NCBI GenBank assembly: GCA_963931865.1
Contig: OZ007507.1
Span: 3,006,077 to 3,070,076, forward strand
DNA from: Axinella damicornis
Taxonomy: Eukaryota; Porifera; Demospongiae; Axinellida; Axinellidae
Length of the DNA stretch: 64,000 nucleotides
Direction: 5' to 3'
The notes under the pieces were generated by a model, which searched no databases, was not told the origin of the DNA, and saw only the letters and a list, made by a program, of their open reading frames with translations. Below, one piece after another: positions 32,985-43,139 of this stretch. How positions within the stretch are numbered: the first letter of the stretch is position 1; each line of letters starts with the position of its first letter. Made by a program: the position numbers and the translations under genes.

Positions 32985-34884
32985 ATGACGGCTATACAAC
33001 GGCTATACAGAGTTGCACTACTTGGTAAGTATCTATAGCTTGCAAAAAGGTTTTTAGGGTCAATCATAGTTACTGTTTTGCGCCTGCATTGATAATATTT
33101 TATTTTGTCATCATATTATTAATTCGTAGGCAACCAGGAGAACAGTCCTGGAGGGTACTACAGTAACAGCTTCCAGTGCACCCTAAAGCTGTTTGACATT
33201 ACAGCAGATGCACTCTGCTCCATTCTGGAAAGAGTTGACCTAGAAGGTACTATAGCTAGCGATTATGGCTAGGGTAGATGAAGCATTTTCTAGTCAGACT
33301 TGAGTGAAGTCTGGCCAAGTAATGCATAATATTATTGCAAAGTAGACAAAACACTACATGCACAGTTATTATCATCAAGTTTGCAATAATATGAATATAA
33401 ATAGCTGTATATATATAATTATAGGGGTGGCTGGTGGCCTAGCGGTTAAAGCATCCGACTGCTAATCTAAAGGTTGCAGGTTCGAATCCCACCTTTGCCA
33501 TAGGAGAGTTTCTTTCTCTCCTAGGAGTTGACTCAGCTCTACCCTTAAAAATGAGTAGGTGTGTTCTTGAAGGTGTTTTCACCTGATACAGTTCACACCG
33601 CATCCTTCGGAGGGGATGTAAAGCCGTTGGTCCCGGGGTACTGGTTAATATTAGCATTCATGCTATTCCGGTTACCTCGTTAGCCACTCTACATGGTGGT
33701 TTCTCATAAAATAAAATAAATAAATAAATAAGCGCACATACACTACATGCACAGTTATATCATCAAGTTTGCAATAATATGATATAGCTGTATATATATA
33801 AGCACACATGATGACATCATTGTCATAGTGCAATAATTGATATCATCATGTAGTGTTGCTGCATACTATAGCCTGATCCAGCATTCTTTTATCCCAATGC
33901 AAAGGGTTAAACCATGAAGATGCCGGTGTGAAGGTCATGATGAGCTATCAGCTCCAAGGTGGTGGACGAATGTTCCCCCCAGTTTCCAGAGAGGTACACA
34001 TTTGGACACAGTTATGAGTAGCAATTAATTTTCTGCAGCATAAGGCTTCTAACAACCACAGCAATGAAGCAACGTACAGTGTAGCAATCTCGAATTATGC
34101 ACTGCATTTGTTTAGAACACATGCATTTGTTTAGAACACATGCATGATTGTACGTCATTTAGCATAATTCATGTCCTGACATACAGCAGATTACAAAGTC
34201 TCTTGCACCTATGAAAACAGATTACTTCTTTTGCATAAGATGTCATAGGAATAATTGTATTGTTGTTTTGGGCAATCTGCTTCCCCATTGCAAGAATCTG
34301 CTGTACTAGTTGCAGCTTCAGTGATGTCAACAATAATTATTGTCTTACAGGCAGTTGCCAATGCCATGCAAGGAGTGGACATTCTGATTGCAGTTGTCTC
34401 AACATTCCAGCTGAACTGGGTATACTGGGAGATATTTGAATGCATGATCGAGGACAACCTAATGGAGAGCTGCACTGTGATCCTGAAACTACTGGACGAC
34501 CAAATAATGGGGGGAAGGAGACGATGCATCACGGCCGATAATGCCCTGCAGAACAGTGGTTTTGTGGGAGACAAATGGAAAGGGAATGCCAGTAAGAGCT
34601 TTGTTGTGCATGGCCTGGAGGTCCAGCTCACTCGTACATATATATGCTACTGCAATTAATGAAACATGTTTTGAATTCCTGCAGGCATTCTGGCAGACAC
34701 TAAGCTTGGAGGTAAAGGAGTGCAGAAGGGGATTAACGAAATCAGAGCAAGGCTACTTGCACAAGAGTTTGCGGATGGCATTTCAAGACCTGTTGAAGAG
34801 ACATTTAGTAGTAGCAAGTCAGCTGTTAAATCTGGAGGAAATATAATAAGCAGATGGATCAGAAAACTTTTGAAATCGTATTGA
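32985..34884 (+). CDS. Unrecognised five-exon gene, 228 aa
   Basis: Exons 32985-33024, 33130-33246, 33905-33993, 34351-34591 and 34685-34884 join through GT-AG introns with matching phases (40+117+89+241+200 nt). They give a complete frame from MTAIQRLYRVALLG to IRKLLKSY and a TGA. I do not recognise a family. The middle (ANAMQGVDILIAVVSTFQLN and the following residues, about 83-125) looks like a compact helical or mixed region. The last 60 residues are Ser/Lys rich, with an amphipathic end. No signal peptide or membrane segment stands out. Intron 2 contains a tRNA-derived SINE. The gene model rests only on splice phase and open frame, so the start could be further upstream. Confidence 0.65.
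33424..33733 (+). mobile_element. tRNA-derived SINE in intron 2 of the unrecognised gene
   Basis: The head resembles a tRNA with an A box (TGGCCTAGCGG, 33435-33445) and a B box (GGTTCGAATCC, 33479-33489). A 200-bp body with GATGTAAAGCCGTTGGTCCC follows, then an AAATA-repeat tail (about 33706-33731). Direct repeats of about 65 bp flank it (33352-33418 and 33740-33801), far longer than usual for SINEs. Confidence 0.85.
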
Positions 34885-35966
34885 CCCACTTACTGCTATA
34901 TAAGTTAATTGCAGAGTTCATTATTGTTTCATCTATGTTTGTGCAAGTCTTGTCAATGCTGTCATAGCAACCAGAGACACCTATAGTAGTACAGTACATT
35001 TATAATGGTTTACTTCTGGTACACTGCAAGGAAGTTGTACGTCATGTAAGCTGTTAGATTTTAACCGTAACTCACTCTCCCCCCCCTCCCCCCACCACTA
35101 CTAGGTGGACATGTGTATTCTCAATTTGAACTGAAATCCTACGATGGCAGCAATTAAGATAAAATTTCACATTGAGATGCAAGCAGTCACAAGCCCATGG
35201 AGGTTGCCCTGGCAATATCTTGGGCGACCAATGTGCATCCGTCCAAGAAGTCCCTTTGGCTTAAGGCCAAGGATGAAATCGGCAGGATCAGTTGTATGGA
35301 TCCACTGATTATCTACAGGTGAATGAGTAGCTCGAGCACATAACCACAAGCACATTGCGCTTAAATGAATGTAGCCGATTTACACGTATAGTGACGTTAA
35401 TGCATGGGTGATACTTATTGACTGTGCACGCATGCACGAATATAAAGTACTAATCATATAGCTACTCAGGCAATATACTAATACTATGATAATAATAGTC
35501 TCAGGCAGATAGTGTAGTTGCTTTTGACTCATGCATGTCTCACCCATTACTGTTAATTGGTGCCCACTCACACTAATAATTAAACCATGTAATGTACTGC
35601 AAACTGGTATTACAATACATGACTTGTGTAGTAGCTATAGTATATAGCTAGTGGACTCAAATGCCATCTACAAACAAAGGCTTTTATGCAGGATGATACA
35701 TTCCAATGTTTCTAGGATTTTTGAGTTACTGAAGAGTTGCTTAGGTGCAAATGGCATGTCCACTAATTACAGTAAACACAACAGATGACTGTTAATATAC
35801 TGAGGCTGTGGTTGTGTGAATGGAGTAGCTAGCTAGGTTCTCAATGTAGGTGCCTTAGAAGGCAGTCAGTGGATAGAAGGTGTCTAGCTATTTGAATAAT
35901 GTATCATACCAGTAGCAAGTATTCATTCTCTCATTCGCCCTGTACCATGCACCTGAGCTGCAACGA
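34885..35966. other. No gene seen
   Basis: Intergenic region between two plus-strand genes. No spliced frame, element ends or simple repeat of note. The promoter of the kinase-protease gene should lie near its right end but has no recognised motif. Confidence 0.4.
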
Positions 35967-38589
35967 ATGACAACGTCACTGGATCGGAAGGTAATCAGTT
36001 AACATTTGTCATGAGTATGACATAATTGTAACACCATATTTGTCAGCAGGTGCATTGTTTAGAAGGGTGTGGCCGTGATACTGCCTCCACGAAGCTACTG
36101 GTCCCACAAAAGCTCCATTAAGCCTTGGTGAGTTGATCAATGGGGACAAGCAATCTTCTGTGTGATTTACAGTTTCAATGATTATCTACACTTAGATCTA
36201 TTAGCTACCCACTGATTGTGAAAATGGCTAGCCAGTTGAGAATCCCTCAAGCCCACATTCACAGGGCATTGGCAAGTGCCCCTCAACTTCGATCCCTCGT
36301 CTTGTCCAATGTTAAACCTACTGGTAAAATGCTTGGGCAGGGTTCGTACGGGTGTGTTGAAGAGCTGGAGTTCAACGGACTCCTCTGTGCTGGCAAGAAG
36401 ATCTACGACACCTTGATTGACTCTGAAAATGAGAGTGCCGATCACATGGTTGAAAAATACTTTGATGAATGTCGACTTCTCTCAGACCTTCGCCATCCCA
36501 ACATTGTCCAGTTCCTGGGGATCTGCTTCCTCGACACCCAGCCCAGCTCCACAACAAATCTCCCTGTGTTAGTGATGGAAAGGCTACAATGCAGCCTAGA
36601 TGACCTGCTCGAAAACACACCCAACATTCTACTTGACAAGAAGTGTTCCATCCTGCAAGATGTAGCCAGGGGACTGGTGTACCTGCACAGCCACGATCCA
36701 GTCATTATCCATAGAGATTTGACTGCAAGAAATGTGCTACTCAACTCGGCAATGGTGGCAAAGATAGCAGATATGGGCAATTCTCGAATCGTGGACATCC
36801 GACCCGGCCAGTTAGCCAGGACCATGACAAGGGGTGTGCCAGGTACGATCGTCTACATGGGTCCAGAGGCTTTCGAGGTCCCTCCAAAGTACGGTCCCAT
36901 GATAGACATGTTTTCGTTCGGCCACCTTGCCCTGTTCACTGCAACCCAGGAATTCCCTGGGGACCTCCTTCCTTCAACATACCAAGATGCACGCACCGGT
37001 CGCCTCACTCCTCGAAATGAAGTAGAAAGGAGAAGCAGGTACATGGAGACACTACATGGGGTGTTTGGTGACTCACACAAGATGGTCCATTTGATCACAC
37101 AGTGTCTGGAGTACTCTCCTGCCAGACGCCCCTCCGCTATAGACGCCCTGCAGAAGCTCCAGCAGATAAGCACTCAAACAGTTGATTGCCACCACAATGT
37201 AACTGATCTTCAACTTGAGAAACTGATGATTGCAAGGGACCAGAAAAATATGCAGCTGAAGACTGACCTAAAAGAAGTTGAGGTATAAGTGCAACAATTC
37301 TCTCTCATTTAAGTAAATAACCTAATCTTTTTTCTTTTCCCATACTATGTCATGCATGATATATCTCAAGGCAATGGAGAGGGAACTTCTACAGGAGCTC
37401 AAGAGAATGAAGGGAGTGGAGGGGAAGCAACCAATACCACTTACAGGAAAACACTACATTGAGTCCAGGGGAATCAATTACAACCTGAATTTGGGTGCTA
37501 TAGGAGGAAACACATCTAAAACAATGATCCTGGCTTCAGTGGGTAGTGAGTTCCCAGCTGGTATCAAAGTCCAACCTCGTGTTCCAAATCCAACCCTTGC
37601 AGATAGGGCTGTCAGTACCTACGGCTGTCTTCCCCCCATAGTGACAGGGCTACACAAAGAAGCTGCTGCTGACCTCATGGCCACAGCCAGTGTGATGCTG
37701 CAAATGCCCAACGCTGACTTGGTTCGACTGTGTCTGGATGTTCCTGGGAAGCAGCGCTCAAAACAGTACTACCTGAACACCATAGAAGAGTTTCTCAAAC
37801 ACTGTCAGAAGCCAGCGGGTAAGCTAGATTCTTCTTGTTAGTCAATGAAACAATGGATTATTACCAGCTTGTAATGCACTTTCAGGTGTCCTGTACTACC
37901 TGGGTCATAGTGAGGAAGGCACTGGAAACTGGTGCTTCAAAGATGGCACTATTAGCTTCCAGGAAATCTTTGACCTCTACAGAAAACACTGTTCTGGCAA
38001 ACTCTTGACCATCGTTGCCGACTGCTGCTACTCGGGACACTGGGTGAGAGACTGCGCTAAGATATTAGACCAGCTCGGAATCCCCCCATGTGGACACAGG
38101 GCCAGGGAGCGAGGGGTCCTGATCAAAGTGGTTGCATCTTGCCAGCCAGACCAGAAGGCAGCCGGGCCTTGCTATTCTGTGGAAGCAACAAAGGTGTATG
38201 CTGATGGAACTCAAAGAACAAATGCTAAGCAACTGACTCAGCAGAGACCAACATGGTTTGATGACACACAACTAGTGTGCTGCAGAGGTCCAGATTCTCC
38301 CTGTCCGAAGAACACCTTCACACACCTGAAATGGGAAGATAACGTTAGTGGCTGCCTCCAAGTAAAGTCGGTCAAGAGAAAAGAGGGTGACGCATACAAA
38401 TGGTACTACATCATGCTTAACAGAGCAAGTGAAGAATACGGTTCCACTTTCAGTTCTCAATTTGCTAAAGATTCAGCTATGTGTCTCAGCGACTGGGGCT
38501 ATGTGCTGGAATCAGGAGAAGGAAGGGACATACCACAAGAGATCCAGGACAAAGTGAGGAAATGGACCAGAGTGGCAAATGTGAAGTGA
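35967..38589 (+). CDS. TKL-like protein kinase fused to a caspase-like (C14) protease domain
   Basis: Core exons are 36205-37282, 37371-37818 and 37886-38589, with matching phases and stop TGA. Two small upstream exons (35967-35990 and 36063-36127) also fit in phase; without them the start is ATG 36224 and the protein is 736 aa. Numbering from 36224: glycine loop GQGSYG (38-43), Lys58, Glu82, catalytic loop HRD (163-165), and DMG (183-185) in place of DFG. A charged coiled-coil linker (about 335-370) leads to a unique region. The C-terminal part has the caspase/metacaspase dyad: YYLGHSEEGTGNW with His510, and TIVADCCYSGHW with Cys550. Clan CD proteases cut after Arg/Lys or Asp; the specificity here cannot be told. 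A cytosolic signalling role is inferred. A decayed second copy follows at 40300-43139. Confidence 0.85.
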
Positions 38590-38998
38590 TACGTGAACAC
38601 TAGCACTCACATGCACTATTTAGACACACATGCAAAGGAGTAAAACCACTTGTGAATGTACTTTTGCTGAGTTTTTAGACTATGGCCTTGAGTGGTTTAT
38701 GGGAAATACCACGAGAGGCTGTTTATTTAGATCACGAGGCGCAACAAATAATTATGCCACATGTGCTCCCTTTAGCTACCACAGCAATTTTGCTGCTGCC
38801 TTGTAGCTAATAATTGTTAGTAAAAACAGCTTTTTGTCTGGGTGGGGCATACATGTTGGTTTACAACCCACAGTGTAAAAAATTGCTCCTGAATTCATTC
38901 TGTTCCCACAGAATCGTAGCTATAGTAACACCAATCAGATTTCACCACCGATATGGTTGCCATGTTACAAGACAAGCCAGCTAATCCACGTGTTTAGC

Positions 38999-40167
38999 GG
39001 ATTGCACTTCCGTTCAAATATTGACATGACCGCGCTAAAAGTTAGCGGCAAGAACTTCCTGTGGTGTAGCTTCACGGAAACGACACGGCCCGGAACACGC
39101 TGGAGTCCAGAAGATTGCGGGCACTTTGCATGGGGTGTCTACATTCGGTGGAATGGAATGGTGGAATGGAATGGTGGAATGGAATACTGGAATGGAATAG
39201 ATCAGCCTATATAGGATTACCTGCCTAAAATTAAAGTCTACTACTACTACTACTACTAATACTTGAATGGAATAGCTACATGCGCAGAAATGTTTTTTTC
39301 ATGTGTTTGATGTCTGTCAGTTCAGCAGCTGCATGTTTAGGAGGTCTGATCAATGGAGAAAGACGAAGCACGTGGCAGCGCTGTAGATTTTTGCGAAAAC
39401 TGTGTACTACGCTCACGCAAAGGGGTGTCTACATTCGGTGGAATGGTGGAATGGAATACTGGAATGGAATAGCTACATGCACAGAACTGTTTTTTTTCAT
39501 GTGTTTGATGTCTAGATCTGTCAGTTCAGCAGCTGTTTAGGAGATCTGATCAATGGAGAAAGACGAAACACGCGGCAGCGCTGACTCTCCTATTGTCATT
39601 GACAGTGACGAAAGTTGTAGTCAGAGCTCCCCAGTGAAGATTGCACCTGGGCAAAAGTTCAGGTAAGCTCGTTGGTACTGACTAGTCTTTGTGAGCGACT
39701 TCATAGAGCCTTGGACTGTTGTCCGCTCTTGTTTGCTAACAGGCTGGTATCCAACAGTACCAGCCTGTTAGCAAACAACAGCGGACAACAGTCCAAGGCT
39801 CTATGAAGTCGCTCACAAACACTAGTCAGTACCAACGAGCTTACCTGAACTTTTGCCCAGGTACAATCTTCACTGGGGAGCTCCGACTACAACTTTCGTC
39901 ACTGTCAATGACAATAGGAGAGTCAGCGCTGCCGCGTGCTTCGTCTTTCTCCATTGATCAGACCTCCTAAACAGCTGCTGAACTGACAGATCTAGACATC
40001 AAACACACGAAGAAAAAAACCCAGTTCTGTGCATGTAGCTATTCCATTCCAGTATTCCATTCCACCATTCCATTCCACCGAATGTAGACACCCCTTTGCG
40101 TGAGCGTCGTACACAGTTTTCGCAAAAATCTACATAATATGCAAATTTTCGAACGGAAGTGCAATCC
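38999..40167. mobile_element. Giant palindromic element with GGAAT repeats and a captured exon
   Basis: The outer inverted ends carry GGATTGCACTTCCG (38999-39012 and 40154-40167). The main arms 39381-39749 and 39758-40130 are near-perfect inverted repeats of about 370 bp around an 8-base loop. Each arm holds GGAAT-rich repeats, CTACATTCGGTGGAATGG, and a short open exon ending in a GTAAGC donor. The left side also has a partial tandem copy (39131-39383). No transposase is seen. Confidence 0.8.
39555..39665 (+). other. Open first-exon-like segment with SUMO-interaction-like motif (left arm)
   Basis: An ATG at about 39555 opens MEKDETRGSADSPIVIDSDE, continues to PGQKF, and ends at AG|GTAAGC. 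The hydrophobic core IVID followed by acidic and serine residues is the pattern of SUMO-interacting motifs. The right arm encodes the same frame on the other strand (about 39842-39952) with a few conservative changes. Confidence 0.55.
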
Positions 40168-40181
40168 ACTGTACCATGACT

Positions 40182-40236
40182 CGACAGTTCCGGGTAAACC
40201 CCTCAGGCTTCGCCCTCAGGGTTTACCCAGAACTGT
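40182..40236. repeat. Small hairpin
   Basis: GACAGTTCCGGGTAAACCCC pairs with GGGTTTACCCAGAACTGTC around GCTTCGCC. It lies between the giant palindrome and the second kinase copy. Confidence 0.75.
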
Positions 40237-41380
40237 CTTGTGTATTACTGGTAAACGCCTAGGGGGTGGTTTAACTATAACTTAAAAGTTCTATAGAAGG
40301 GTGTAATTAAGCCTTGGTGAGTTGATCAATGGGGACAAGCAATCTTCTGCTGTATAATAGTTTCAACCTTGATCTGTTAGCTAGCTACCCACTGATTGTG
40401 AAGATGGCTATATAGCCAGCTGAGAATCCCTCACTAGCCCACATTCACAGGGCATTGGCAAAAGTCCCTCAACTTCGATCCATCGTCTTGTCGTTAAACC
40501 CACTGGAAAAAAGCTTGGGGAGGGTTCGTATGGGTGTGTTGAAGAGCTCGACTTCAATGGACTCCTTTGTGCTGGCAAGAAGATCTATGACATCTTGATT
40601 GACTCTGAAAATGAGGGTGCCGATCGCATGGTTGAAAAATACTTTGATGAATGTCGACTTCTCTCAGATCTTTGCCATCCCAACATTGTCCAGTTCCTGG
40701 GGATCTGCTTCCTCGACACCCAGCCCAGCTCCACTACAAATCTCCCTGCGTTAGTGATGGAATGGCTACAATGCAGCCTAGATGACCTGCTTGAAAATAC
40801 ACCCAATATTCCACAAGAAGTGCTCCATCCTGCAAGATGTTGCCAGGGGACTGTTGTACCTGCACAGCCACGATCCAGTCATTATCCATAGAGATCTGAC
40901 AGCACGAAATGTGCTACTCAACTCGGCAATGGTGGCAAAGATAGCAGATATGGGCAATTCTCGAATCGTGAACATCCAACCTGGCCAGTTAGCCAGGACC
41001 ATGACAAAGGGTGTGCCAGGTAGCTACAATCGTCTACATGGGTCCGGAGTCCCTCCAAAATATGGTCCCAAGCTCGACATGTTTTCGTTCAGCCACCTTG
41101 CCCTGTTCACTGTGACCCAGAAATTCCCTGGGGACCTCCTTCCTTCAACATAGCTACCAAGATGCACACACCGGTCGCCTCACTCCTCGAAATGAAGTGG
41201 AAAGGAGAAGCAAGTACATGGAGACGCTATGTGGGATGTTTGGTGACTCACACAAGCTGGTCCATTTGATCGCACAGTGTCTGGAGTACTCTCCTGCCAG
41301 ACGCCCCTCAGCTCTAGAGGCTCTGCAGAAGCTCCAGCAGATAAGCACTCAAGCAATCGATTGCCACCATGATGTGTCTC

Positions 41381-41786
41381 CAGGGGCGGCGGCACGGGGG
41401 GGGCAAGGGAGGCAAGCGCCCCCCCCCCCCCCCCCAAAATATTTAGGGGGGGCATCGCCCCCCTAAACTCCTAGCTAGCTACTATTAAACAGCCAACGGC
41501 TGCCCTATACTTAGTACTAGGCTGACTCGGCTAACCTTGTGATGTACACGAATCGAGTTGCTGATCTGGCGCAGCATCGATCCTCATACATCTGGAACGC
41601 GCAGTACAAAGCACGAAGGTGCCACGAGAGCCCATCCTGATAACTGAAAAATGAAGGCGAAAAAATTTTTCCGCGCTTCGCGCGGACTGATCGGCGCTAC
41701 GCTCCTCTATGCACTGCCTTCGGCAGCGTGCGTAGGCTACGCCACTGGCTTGCCCCCCCAATCGTAAATACGTGCCGCCGCCCCTG
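41381..41786. mobile_element. CAGGGG-ended element inserted in the kinase pseudogene
   Basis: A 406-bp element whose inverted ends read CAGGGGCGGCGGCACG, flanked by GTCTC on both sides (41376-41380 and 41787-41791). The intact paralog at 37190-37225 shows the uninterrupted site with the same length once one GTCTC and the element are removed. It contains a poly-C run and the family core GTGCCACGAGAGCCCAT. Confidence 0.92.
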
Positions 41787-42593
41787 GTCTCGTGTTGAAC
41801 TTCAGAAACTAACAATCATGTGCATGCAAGGGACCAGGAGACTCAGCAGCTGAAAAGTGACATAAAAGAAGTTGAGGTAAATGTAACCTTTGGCATCACC
41901 CAATGTTTTCTTTTCCCATGATATGGAGAGGAAACTTCTGCATGAGCTCAAGAGAATGAAGGGTGTGGAGGGGAGGCAGCCACAGCCATTTACAGGGAAA
42001 AACTATGGAATTCGCTATGACATGGAGTTTGGAGGTACAGGTGGAAACACAAATGAAACAATGGTCCTGGTCTCAGTGGGTAGTGAGTTCCCAGCTGGCA
42101 TCAAAGTCCAGCCTCGTGTACCAAATCCAGCCCTTGCAGATAGGGCTGTCAGTACCTACGGCTGTCTTCCTCCCATAACAACCTTCCTCCAGGGAGCTGC
42201 TGCTGACCTCATGGCCACAGCCAGTGTGAAGCTGCAGACACCCAACGCTGACTTGGTTCGACTGTGTCTGGATGTTCCTGGGAAGCAGCGCTCAAAACAG
42301 TACTACCTGAACACCATAGAGGAGTTTGTCAAGCACTGTGAGAAGCCATTGGGTAAGTTAGATTTGTAGATAATGAGTGAAATAGTGGATTAGTTATTTT
42401 TCAGCTGTCCTACGCTACCTGGGCCACAGTCAGGAGGGCACTGGAAACTGGTGCTTCAAAGATGGCAACATCAGCAGCTTCCAGGAGATCTTTGACCTCT
42501 ATAGCTACAAAACAAGCCCTGTATACTCTTCAAATAACAGCAAGGCTAGTGCATTCAATCTTTGCTCTCTCTGTTTGTGTTTACTAATGTACA

Positions 42594-43139
42594 CTAATAA
42601 ATCACTGTGGTCCAATTGCTCACTTTGTCCTGGATCTCTTTTGGTATGTCTCTTCCCTCTCCTGATTCCAGCACATAGCCCCAGTCACTGAGACGCACAG
42701 CTGGGTATTTAGTGAATTGTGTCTTGAAAGTGGAAACATTTTCCTTGTTTGCTCTATTAAGCATGATGATGTACCATTTGTATGCTTCACCCTCCTTTCT
42801 GCCACAATCGTCTTCCCATTTCAAGAGTTTGAAGGTGTTCTTTGGACAGGGAGAATCTGGGCCTCTGCAGCACACTAGTCTTGTGCCATCACACCATTCT
42901 GATCTCTGCTGAGTCAGTTGCTTAGCAAACAAGACAATATTTCCATCATCATCATCCACAGTCACTGCTTCCATGGAATAGCAAGACTTGGTTGCCTTCT
43001 GGTCTGGCTGGCAAGATGCATACACTTTGATCAGGACCCCTCGCTCCCTGGCCCTAGTAGTGTCCACATGGTGGGATTCCAAGCTTGTCTTAGCACAGTC
43101 TCTCGCCCAGTGTCCTGAGTAGCAGCAGTCGGAGAATAT
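42594..43139 (-). pseudogene. Inverted C-terminal fragment of the kinase-C14 copy
   Basis: The minus strand from 43139 reads CCYSGHWARDCAK and then, in the frame 43082-42594, ARERGVLIKVYASCQPDQKA to DWGYVLESGEGRDIP. This matches the last 200 residues of the intact gene. The catalytic Cys motif is kept but is cut off from the kinase and the His motif. Confidence 0.88.

Larger units (their letters stand above)
40300..43139 (+). pseudogene. Decayed second copy of the kinase-C14 fusion gene, 3' end inverted
   Basis: Homology to 36063-38589 starts near 40303. Breaks: a stop just after the ATG (ATGGCTATATAG), a 5-nt deletion near 40815, a 10-nt deletion near 41045, a stop at 41151 (ACATAG), a transposon at 41381-41786, and loss of the acceptor before the second core exon. 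Exon 2 homology runs 41921-42350 and is still open. The His-containing part (RYLGHSQEGTGNW) is at 42405-42530. The Cys-containing part and the rest of the C-terminus lie on the opposite strand between 43139 and 42594, still open for about 160 codons. A local inversion therefore split the protease dyad. Upstream, about 54 bp of the small leader exon is also missing. Confidence 0.85.

Noticed and set aside
33425..33497. tRNA-Ser gene
   Set aside because: A and B boxes are present, but the acceptor stem does not close, and a 200-bp body with an AAATA tail follows, so it is a SINE head.
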